From Thermoactinomyces sp. DSM 45891 (GTDB lineage Bacteria; Bacillota; Bacilli; Thermoactinomycetales; Thermoactinomycetaceae): a stretch of DNA of 5,611 nt. The notes under the pieces were generated by a model. It had not been told where the DNA came from. It ran no database searches and was given only the letters and a program-made list of their open reading frames with translations. The stretch lies in assembly GCF_900119485.1 (NCBI RefSeq), contig NZ_FPJZ01000035.1, positions 1 through 5,611 of the forward strand. Direction: 5' to 3'. How positions within the stretch are numbered: position 1 is the stretch's first letter; the number at the start of each line of letters is the position of its first letter. This document shows, piece by piece, positions 1 through 4,845 of the stretch. The position numbers were made by a program, and so were the translations under genes.

Positions 1-4
1 TTTT

Positions 5-490
5 GTTCAATTGCATCCTTATAGGAATTGAAATATAAAGAGCTAAATTACAGATGACTCCCACCAAAACGTTCAATTGCATCCTTATAGGAATTGAAAT
101 GAGTGTTTTCCACTCCATAAATATATGGATCGGTACAGTTTACTTGCATCCTTGTAGGAATTGAAATAATCAATTAGAGCAACGTTCTGATATGGTGGCT
201 TGGGTTTACTTGCATCCTTGTAGGAATTGAAAGATTGATATCACCTCCCTTCGGTCTAATAAAAAAGCCGTCCAATTGCATCCTTATAGGAATTGAAAGA
301 AATTCTATACGGGTCGGGCTGGTAATCAAGCAGTTGGTCTAATTGCATCTTTGCAGGAATTGAAACATGGATACTATATCTGTAGCTGTTGTCTATATGT
401 CGTTTACTTGCATCCTTGTAGGAATTGAAAGGAAGATTGTAGGAGATATTGTTATGATTCTCATGTTCACTTGTATCTCTGGAATTTAAT
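5..490 (+). CRISPR. CRISPR array, trailer end, I-B/III-like repeats
   Basis: Seven 29-nt repeats lie at 5-33, 71-99, 138-166, 204-232, 270-298, 337-365 and 402-430. A degenerate eighth is at 465-490. The seven spacers are 34 to 38 nt long. Repeats begin GTTCAATTGCATCCTT or GTTTACTTGCATCCTT and all intact ones end GGAATTGAAA. The ATTGAAA end is the usual crRNA 5' handle of Cas6-processed type I-B/III arrays, so transcription should run left to right. The decayed repeat at the right end marks the trailer, and the leader is left of the window. Each repeat can form a 4-bp stem TCCT/AGGA with a triloop. In the 337 repeat the C-to-T change keeps the stem through a G-T pair. Repeats vary between copies more than in a freshly growing array. 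The neighbour cas6 could process the transcript. Confidence 0.97.
465..490 (+). repeat. Degenerate terminal CRISPR repeat
   Basis: The sequence starts GTTCACTTGTATCT and continues CTGGAATTTAAT. It matches the first half of the array repeat well but lacks about three bases in the stem-loop centre and has lost the ATTGAAA end. A 34-nt spacer (431-464) precedes it. Decay of the last repeat is typical of the leader-distal end, which supports the array direction given here. With the hairpin and handle lost it probably cannot be cut by Cas6. Confidence 0.85.
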
Positions 491-498
491 TAAGGAAT

Positions 499-527
499 AT
501 TGTCATAGTATCCATTACATTGACAAT
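499..527. promoter_or_regulatory. Inverted repeat overlapping the cas6 promoter
   Basis: ATTGTCA at 499-505 and TGACAAT at 521-527 are a perfect 7-bp inverted repeat. The gap is 15 bp and the centres are 22 bp apart, about two helical turns. The right arm covers most of the -35 box TTGACA at 520-525. That layout would suit a dimeric repressor site, but no regulator is visible in the window and the match could be chance. Confidence 0.4.
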
Positions 528-548
528 TTAATCAATTTGATCTATGCT
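520..548 (+). promoter_or_regulatory. Sigma-A-like promoter for cas6
   Basis: A perfect -35 box TTGACA (520-525) is followed after 17 bp by TATGCT (543-548), a 4-of-6 match to TATAAT. Transcription would start near 555, about 30 to 40 nt before cas6. It lies just after the decayed last CRISPR repeat, so cas6 need not depend on read-through from the array. Confidence 0.65.
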
Positions 549-578
549 ACCATGAATGCATTTAAAATAATGTTATTG

Positions 579-589
579 AAAGGAAGTGA
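579..589 (+). promoter_or_regulatory. Ribosome-binding site that questions the cas6 start
   Basis: AAAGGAAGTGA matches the ideal Bacillus site AAAGGAGGTGA at 10 of 11 bases. It includes the GTG start codon at 586 itself, leaving almost no spacing for that codon. The codon ATT at 595 is in frame and about 8 nt after the GGAAG core, the normal distance. So either GTG 586 is used with an unusually close site, or ATT 595 (rare, perhaps a mutated ATG) is the true start. Confidence 0.5.
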
Positions 590-1341
590 AGAAAATTCGT
601 TTAGAAGTGAAGTATTTTTTCGACTCAGAGTTATCCATACCGTACAGCCTCAATTATCCGTTGCTCTCATACTTATATGAATGTTTATCTTCAGTAGACG
701 AGGATCTAGCTAGCTGGCTGCATGGGGAAGGGATATCATATCAAAATAGAAAGTACAAGCCTCTTACCTTTTCGGGCCTAAGATTTTCAAATAAACAAAA
801 ACGGCATAGATACCAGATTGTTAAGGGAACGGCCACATTGATGATTAGTTCAATGAATGAAGCACTTTGTATGAAACTCATCGAAGGAATGTGGAAGAAA
901 CAAGGTTTGCTGTTACTAGATGCATTTCTTCCGCTCATAGAAGTTAAGATTTTACCAGAACCTGAATATCAAGAGAACATGAGATATAGAAGTCTTAGCC
1001 CAATTGTTGTACCTGTTCAAGATAGTAATAAAAAGACTCATTTTTGCCATCCACTTGAGAGTAGATTTTTTGAGTCTATAAAAGTTTCTTTGAAGAACTG
1101 GTACTATATCAAATGGGGAGAGCATTTTCCAGAGAACATTAGGATTGATTTATCTGTTCTACATCCAGAACGATTTCAGTTAAAAAAATCTGCAGTCTTA
1201 ACTGAGGTTAAGAAGAAGAAAATCAAGGCGTACGAACTCGACTTGGAAGTACACGCCCCAATAAAGTTGCAACAGGTCATTTATGAACAATCACTTGGTA
1301 GCTATGGGATCCAGGGATTCGGAATGATGGAAATTATATAG
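586..1341 (+). CDS. cas6: CRISPR-associated endoribonuclease Cas6
   Basis: This 251-residue protein has the size and features of Cas6, the metal-independent RNase that cuts the pre-crRNA inside each repeat and leaves the 8-nt handle. Seen: an N-terminal strand (IRLEVKYFF, residues 4-12) of the first ferredoxin-like fold; a helix YPLLSYLYECL (24-34); WLHGEG with His46, the best candidate for the catalytic histidine; KPLTFSGLRF (58-67); LSPIVVPV (136-143); and the Gly-rich C-terminal signature GSYGIQGFGMMEI. The start is given as GTG 586, because an in-frame TGA lies at 577-579; ATT 595 is an alternative that gives a classic Cas6 N-terminus. It has its own promoter and lies directly after the array trailer. 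In I-B operons cas6 usually leads cas8, cas7 and cas5, but here none follow, so it is isolated on this side. The family call is firm; the subtype (I-B versus III) is inferred from the repeat. Confidence 0.93.
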   Translation: MKKIRLEVKYFFDSELSIPYSLNYPLLSYLYECLSSVDEDLASWLHGEGISYQNRKYKPLTFSGLRFSNKQKRHRYQIVKGTATLMISSMNEALCMKLIEGMWKKQGLLLLDAFLPLIEVKILPEPEYQENMRYRSLSPIVVPVQDSNKKTHFCHPLESRFFESIKVSLKNWYYIKWGEHFPENIRIDLSVLHPERFQLKKSAVLTEVKKKKIKAYELDLEVHAPIKLQQVIYEQSLGSYGIQGFGMMEII

Positions 1342-1583
1342 AGGTACGGAAAGTGTTTATCTATGTATGCTTTGAGAGCATTGGGAGCTTGCATAAGTGC
1401 ATGGGTGAGAGGAAACTTACTTTAATCCACGAAGGTATTGAAATAGTACAGATATAATTACGCTTGGAGGGCGGCTATTCATCGGAAGTTGATGTGAATC
1501 TCTTTATTTATTTGATCCTATATTTTAACGATTGATGAATAAGATAACAAAAAATATAAAAGTAGTATTTCTATTGTTAAATA
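1342..1583. other. Intergenic region after cas6
   Basis: About 240 bases follow the cas6 stop without a convincing gene. The only structured item is the solo CRISPR-repeat-like sequence at 1415-1444. A 34-codon frame (GTG 1353 to TAA 1457) exists but resembles nothing known to me. I see no clear hairpin terminator for cas6. Composition becomes very AT-rich from about 1500 toward the toxin promoter. Confidence 0.5.
1415..1444 (+). repeat. Solo degenerate CRISPR repeat downstream of cas6
   Basis: This 30-nt stretch aligns without gaps to the array repeat plus its following T (for example 138-167), with 22 of 30 identical. Shared blocks are TTACTT (1417-1422), ATCC (1425-1428), AGG (1433-1435) and ATTGAAAT (1437-1444). 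The 3' handle is fully kept, while the TCCT/AGGA stem is damaged. It lies 75 nt after cas6 and about 925 nt from the array. It is either the remnant of an older array or a crRNA-like element whose guide would start at about 1445. Confidence 0.65.
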
Positions 1584-1612
1584 GTGAAAAAACTTTGATT
1601 TTGTTATATAAT
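1584..1612 (+). promoter_or_regulatory. Probable promoter of the toxin gene
   Basis: A perfect -10 box TATAAT lies at 1607-1612. Upstream with a 17-bp gap is GTGAAA (1584-1589), a weak -35 with 4 of 6 matches to TTGACA. The surrounding DNA is strongly AT-rich. Transcription would start near 1619, about 90 nt before the toxin start codon, leaving a leader that contains the hairpin at 1654-1678. Confidence 0.5.
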
Positions 1613-1653
1613 ATATAGGTAAATATATTCATATAGAGCGTGTAAACCAATGA

Positions 1654-1678
1654 GGGCAGGTATCCAACTGCCCTTTTT
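1654..1678 (+). terminator. Hairpin plus T-run in the toxin leader
   Basis: GGGCAG (1654-1659) pairs perfectly with CTGCCC (1668-1673) around an 8-nt loop, followed by TTTTT (1674-1678). This has the form of an intrinsic terminator. It lies only about 35 nt after the predicted transcription start and 30 nt before the toxin ATG. It may insulate the toxin from upstream transcription or act as an attenuator. No alternative antiterminator pairing stood out. Confidence 0.65.
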
Positions 1679-1708
1679 CGCTGGATTATGGGGGAGATAT
1701 GGTCATCT

Positions 1709-3595
1709 ATGAATAACACAGTCAGAAAAAGATTATCGAAGTTCTTACTTATTATGATGATTACCTTTATTGCTTTACTAGGATTTGGAGTTGCAGGACA
1801 AGGAGTTACCTATGCAGTAGACTTCAACATCGATAATACCCCCATAAACGGAGGATTCAATCAAGACATCGCAAAAACATCAACTACTACGGAAAAAGGT
1901 TGGTTAGAATCAGCAGGGGACTGGCTAGAAGCCAAATGGGATCGATTCACCAAGTGGTGTAAGGAACTGTGGGATGAGATAAACAATATATTGGACGAGT
2001 TAGGTGCTAAACTCAAAGAAATGAAGGATAGTTTATGGAAATGGGGATTAGCGGTAGGGTCTGCCCTTACACTAGCATGGGCATTATTGAAGAAGCAGAT
2101 CCCAGCCCTGCAGGCGGTTGAATGGGCACTATCATTCCTTAAAGGTGTCTTAAGAGGATTGGCTGATATCGTCATCGGGGTCTTTGACTTATTGGTAGGA
2201 GCCGGCGGCCTACTCATCTACATGATCTTTAATCCGATTGAGTCAGGAAAGAAGCTCTGGCATTGGATTACCCATCCGAGCGAAGTCTGGAACAACCTAT
2301 CTAACATGGTAGGCGGAGTCTGGAATGAGATTACCGAGTCATGGAATCGCATGGTCGTCAATGGAGATGCAAATTCCCGTTCAGAGTGGTTAGGCTATGC
2401 GACGACACAAATCGCTGGTTTTTTCGTTGGATCGAAAGGTTTAGATAAAGCAGGGAAGGCAGGCTCTGTTGTTTCAAAGACAGGTGGCATTTCTAGTAAG
2501 TTTCCTCTAGCAAGTAAAGCTTTTGATGCAATCTCTGACACCTTCAAAGGATTTGGTGACAAGGTAAAGTCACTGGGTAGTAAGCTGTTCGGTAATGCCA
2601 AAAAGATACTTGTTACCACCACAGCCGGTACGATGTTACTGACAGGGATTACATTTGCATGGCCGAAGATCGAACCGTTTATAATGAAGTTAACGGACTG
2701 TATAGCGATACAGCAACAGGATGCAGGACATTATTTTGCTTCCATCCAGTTACCTCTGTCCAAGGTGTTTGACTGTCATGTAGGCAAGGATAGCGATATA
2801 AAGTTACCTGATGGGTCTGGGAAAACAAACAAGATTGCTCAAGTAGATCCATACATACGTGAGCGTATAAAAGAACAGAACGTAGAAAAATACGGAAATG
2901 AACCATCATCAAATAAAACATGGTCTCCCGATCCCAAAATGGGTGAAATCGAGGACAAAAATGGTAAGAAGTATATAAAATATTATGATGGAAGCAGTAA
3001 GCCTATCGTTAAATCAAAGGAAGCCGGATCTAATTTCCAAATTAAAGTGAATGGTAAGGATTATGAAGTTCCTTTTGATGAAAATGGATTTCCTGATTTT
3101 TCTAAATGGGTAGATTATGAATCACAGTTGAACGTTGATCAATATTTACTTTCGGATGTTCAGCAATTTAGCCTACTTTCTAAAAGGGTATCTAAAGATT
3201 TAAAAAGAAATGAAGCATTAAAAAAGGAAATTGATCAAACTCTGCTTGATGTTTTAGGAAATGGTGGGGGCGAGAAAAACCCTAATGCTGCTAGGAAGTT
3301 ACAAAGGTTTCTAGAGAGGTCGTCATTGAAAGAAAAAATTCCTAAAGCAGAGTTTGATAACATAACTTCAGGTAAAGGATCTAAGAGCCTTCTAGAAAAG
3401 CTAGAGAGTGATAAGGATTTAAGGGACGAATTTGTGAAGGCGAATCACAAATGGATAGAGGCGGGTGAAGATCCGGTCGGTTATACTTGGCATCATAATC
3501 AAGATGAAGGTAAAATGCAGTTAGTAGAATCGAAAGTTCATGGTGCGGTAAGACATACAGGAGGACGTCCAACTTGGGGTGGACATAATCGCTAA
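1709..3595 (+). CDS. Secreted polymorphic toxin with C-terminal WHH nuclease
   Basis: This 628-residue protein is most likely an exported antibacterial toxin. Start ATG 1709 is chosen because GGGGGAG lies at 1690-1696; an in-frame ATG at 1688 (7 residues longer) has no ribosome site. Residues 1-36 form a signal peptide: basic MNNTVRKRLSK, a hydrophobic core, and a likely cut after VTYA. Residues 65-112 are a Trp-rich amphipathic helical stretch. Hydrophobic segments lie near 113-127, 148-174 and 299-319, and a second Trp-rich part is at 183-213. GDANSRSEWLGYATTQIAG (219-237) resembles pre-toxin regions of Gram-positive polymorphic toxins. The tip holds GFPDFS (460-465) and GYTWHHNQDEGKMQLV (591-606), then H611 and HTGG (616-619). 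This is the signature of WHH-type HNH/Endo VII nucleases, so the target is probably DNA or RNA. No LXG domain is present, so Sec export rather than type VII is inferred. The immunity candidate follows 14 nt downstream. GC falls sharply in the tip. Confidence 0.85.
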   Translation: MNNTVRKRLSKFLLIMMITFIALLGFGVAGQGVTYAVDFNIDNTPINGGFNQDIAKTSTTTEKGWLESAGDWLEAKWDRFTKWCKELWDEINNILDELGAKLKEMKDSLWKWGLAVGSALTLAWALLKKQIPALQAVEWALSFLKGVLRGLADIVIGVFDLLVGAGGLLIYMIFNPIESGKKLWHWITHPSEVWNNLSNMVGGVWNEITESWNRMVVNGDANSRSEWLGYATTQIAGFFVGSKGLDKAGKAGSVVSKTGGISSKFPLASKAFDAISDTFKGFGDKVKSLGSKLFGNAKKILVTTTAGTMLLTGITFAWPKIEPFIMKLTDCIAIQQQDAGHYFASIQLPLSKVFDCHVGKDSDIKLPDGSGKTNKIAQVDPYIRERIKEQNVEKYGNEPSSNKTWSPDPKMGEIEDKNGKKYIKYYDGSSKPIVKSKEAGSNFQIKVNGKDYEVPFDENGFPDFSKWVDYESQLNVDQYLLSDVQQFSLLSKRVSKDLKRNEALKKEIDQTLLDVLGNGGGEKNPNAARKLQRFLERSSLKEKIPKAEFDNITSGKGSKSLLEKLESDKDLRDEFVKANHKWIEAGEDPVGYTWHHNQDEGKMQLVESKVHGAVRHTGGRPTWGGHNR

Positions 3596-3600
3596 GGAGA
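3542..3600 (+). repeat. Direct repeat copy 1: toxin 3' end and ribosome site
   Basis: The last 18 codons of the toxin (from HGAVRHTGG onward), its TAA and the AGGAGA ribosome site recur at 4239-4297. By eye 54 of 59 bases are identical. Three of the mismatches are in coding sequence and two in the ribosome site. Confidence 0.9.
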
Positions 3601-3609
3601 TGTAATCGA

Positions 3610-4086
3610 ATGGAAGCAAAGATGAAAGAACTAGTTATTGAATCAATCCGAGAATCACGAAAAGAAACGCTCAATCATTTAAAGTTTATAATCCATGAAT
3701 ATCCTTATCACCCAGATACGAAGTTTTTTCTTTTGGAGGTGAGGGGGCACAGAGGAGACTTTGGAGTTTCGATAACAGCAATGAACGGTTGGGAGGAACA
3801 GCTTACGAAAAATGCTCATGGTGAACCTGACACAGCATTAGTTGGTTTTGGTTTTGATTCGATGTCTAAACTTTCTTATCAAGAAGTAGTGAAAAATCTT
3901 GATTTAGTAGATGAAATCGATTCTCTTACTAAAGATTACCTGCCCATTTTTTTTCAGGAATGTTTCAATGAAGCTGGAGGAAAAGAGTCAAGGATACCCT
4001 ACTATTTATTTTATCCAAACTCAGGGGAAGCCTATGATCTAGTGAAAGAAGAATGGCCAGATTATGTTGAGGGTCTGGATGCGTAA
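3610..4086 (+). CDS. Probable immunity protein to the WHH toxin, copy 1
   Basis: This 158-residue soluble protein has no signal peptide or membrane segment, so it should stay in the cytoplasm, where it would bind and block the nuclease tip. The role is inferred from position: it starts 14 nt after the toxin stop, with a ribosome site AGGAGA (3595-3600) that overlaps the stop codon, so the two are co-transcribed and probably coupled. It is rich in Asp and Glu, as immunity proteins to nucleases often are. Blocks shared with its homologue at 4307 are HEYPYHPDTKF (29-39), GDFG (49-52), the Cys-containing run QECFNEAGGKES, and the tail DYVEGLDA. I do not recognise the family with certainty, and it does not look like a textbook SUKH protein. 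A hairpin terminator follows at 4169-4194. Confidence 0.75.
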   Translation: MEAKMKELVIESIRESRKETLNHLKFIIHEYPYHPDTKFFLLEVRGHRGDFGVSITAMNGWEEQLTKNAHGEPDTALVGFGFDSMSKLSYQEVVKNLDLVDEIDSLTKDYLPIFFQECFNEAGGKESRIPYYLFYPNSGEAYDLVKEEWPDYVEGLDA

Positions 4087-4107
4087 TTTTAGATTTAAGA
4101 TAGCTCT

Positions 4108-4126
4108 CTATTTTGTAGAAAAATAG
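4108..4126. repeat. Small AT-rich inverted repeat after immunity copy 1
   Basis: CTATTTT (4108-4114) and AAAATAG (4120-4126) are a perfect 7-bp inverted repeat with a 5-nt gap. ATAGCTCT occurs on both sides (4100-4107 and 4123-4130). It lacks GC pairs and a T-run, so it is a weak hairpin of unknown role; the main terminator comes 40 nt later. Confidence 0.35.
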
Positions 4127-4168
4127 CTCTGTTTCAGATAGATGTTTAATAACAATTTCATTTTTTTC

Positions 4169-4194
4169 GGGCAGGCCTTGAGCTTGTCCTTTTT
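4169..4194 (+). terminator. Intrinsic terminator of the toxin-immunity operon
   Basis: GGGCAGGC (4169-4176) pairs with GCTTGTCC (4182-4189), including two G-T pairs, around loop CTTGA. TTTTT follows (4190-4194). It closes the toxin and first immunity gene. Its core CAGGC...GCTTG also occurs in the hairpins at 4803 and 5018. Confidence 0.8.
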
Positions 4195-4224
4195 GATGAA
4201 TTTGTCTGAAGTTTGTAATGGAAT

Positions 4225-4292
4225 GAATCAAAATCCACGGTGCAGTAAGACATACAGGAGGACGTCCCACTTGGGGTGGACATACTCGCTAA
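4225..4292 (+). pseudogene. Remnant of a second WHH toxin tip
   Basis: From GAATC at 4225 the DNA follows the end of the intact toxin gene (VESKVHGAVRHTGG...). From 4233 it reads IHGAVRHTGGRPTWGGHTR and then TAA (4290-4292). Only about the last 20 residues remain. One base is missing near 4232-4234 relative to the intact copy, and an in-frame TGA lies at 4224-4226. The WHH motif and the nuclease core are absent, so it cannot be active. The remnant stands exactly 14 nt before the second immunity gene, the same spacing as in the intact pair. It is therefore the fossil end of an older or alternative toxin tip. Confidence 0.9.
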
Positions 4293-4297
4293 GGGGG
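4239..4297 (+). repeat. Direct repeat copy 2: toxin 3' end and ribosome site
   Basis: This is the partner of 3542-3600, with five mismatches in 59 bases. It is a plausible crossover site for tip exchange, because it is the part best conserved between the two modules. The ribosome site here reads AAGGGGG. Confidence 0.9.
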
Positions 4298-4306
4298 AAA
4301 TAACTA

Positions 4307-4777
4307 GTGGAACAAACTATAAGAGATTTGGTTGTTAAAACAATTAGTGTATATGAAGAAGAAACGATCAAGCATTTTCGATTTATTTTACATGAATATC
4401 CTTACCATCCTGATACAAAGTTCATCCTATTGGAATTACAAGGACATAGTGGTGATTTTGGTATAGCTGTGTCGGCAATGGCAGATTGGGGAGCACAGCT
4501 TTTTACAAATGCCTATGGCGATTCTGATTCGGCTTTAGGGGGATTTGATATTAGTTCAATGTCTCAATATCCTAATGAGATAACACAAAGTCTTGATTTC
4601 TTAGAAGAAATTAGCTTCCAAACGAAGGAATACATCCCCGTCTTCCTTCAAGAGTGTTTTAATGAGGCAGGTGGAAAGGAGTCAAAGTTCCCTTTCTATT
4701 TGCGGTACAATAATGGAGATGTATATGATTTTATGGCGGAGGAATTTCCAGACTATATAGAAGGACTGGATGCATAA
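4307..4777 (+). CDS. Orphan immunity homologue, copy 2
   Basis: This 156-residue protein is a paralogue of the one at 3610, with about 86 of 157 aligned residues identical by eye. The start is GTG 4307, set by GGGGG at 4293-4297, 9 nt upstream. Conserved blocks are HEYPYHPDTKF (28-38), GDFG, QECFNEAGGKES and DYIEGLDA. The most different parts are the N-terminal helix (residues 3-25) and the middle (about 58-100), which may carry toxin specificity. It is preceded only by a toxin-tip remnant, so it has no full partner here. Its likely role is protection against kin that still carry the related tip; that is inference from known polymorphic-toxin loci. The frame is intact, which suggests selection or recent arrival. 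I see no strong promoter just upstream, and the terminator at 4169 stands between it and the operon, so its expression may be low or depend on read-through. Confidence 0.78.
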   Translation: MEQTIRDLVVKTISVYEEETIKHFRFILHEYPYHPDTKFILLELQGHSGDFGIAVSAMADWGAQLFTNAYGDSDSALGGFDISSMSQYPNEITQSLDFLEEISFQTKEYIPVFLQECFNEAGGKESKFPFYLRYNNGDVYDFMAEEFPDYIEGLDA

Positions 4778-4802
4778 ATTAGAGCTATATATTTAACTTA
4801 GA

Positions 4803-4826
4803 GCAGGCCTTCGGGCTTGCTTTTTT
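4803..4826 (+). terminator. Intrinsic terminator after immunity copy 2
   Basis: GCAGGCC (4803-4809) pairs with GGCTTGC (4814-4820), with one G-T pair, around the stable tetraloop TTCG. TTTTTT follows. It matches the terminator after copy 1 in design and position, so it was probably duplicated with the cassette. Confidence 0.88.
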
Positions 4827-4832
4827 AGTTTG

Positions 4833-4845
4833 GTCTGAAGTTTGT
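4833..4845 (+). repeat. 13-bp direct repeat flanking both immunity terminators
   Basis: GTCTGAAGTTTGT at 4833-4845 also occurs at 4204-4216. Each copy lies 6 to 9 nt after the T-run of an immunity terminator. It shows that the duplicated unit extends past the terminator, so the whole module was copied: toxin tip, immunity gene, terminator and downstream tag. Confidence 0.75.

Noticed and set aside
471..680. A 69-codon plus-strand frame between the array and cas6
   Set aside because: It starts inside the degenerate repeat, overlaps cas6 by about 95 bases in another frame, has no ribosome site and shows no known motif.
1386..1410. A second repeat-like piece just upstream of the solo repeat (CTTGCAT at 1388-1394)
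   Set aside because: Only about half the bases match after the 7-nt seed, and the ATTGAAA handle is absent. A two-repeat CreA-like unit is therefore not supported.
1353..1457. A 34-codon frame (GTG start) after cas6, with a weak AGG upstream
   Set aside because: It is short, resembles no family, and its end overlaps the solo repeat. It could be a cas remnant but nothing in it shows this.
1525..1719. Minus-strand frame of 64 codons over the toxin promoter
   Set aside because: It is AT-rich chance coding that covers the promoter and hairpin and has no supported start.
1861..2921. Minus-strand frames inside the toxin gene
   Set aside because: They are shadows of the long plus-strand gene, with no ribosome sites or domain motifs.
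1709..3595. Reading the toxin as a type VII LXG effector
   Set aside because: The N-terminus is a clear signal peptide, with no LXG helical domain and no small WXG partner gene upstream.
3610..4777. Assigning the two immunity proteins to SUKH or DUF4303
   Set aside because: Some local resemblance (HPD..F near the start) was noticed, but I could not confirm either family by reading alone.
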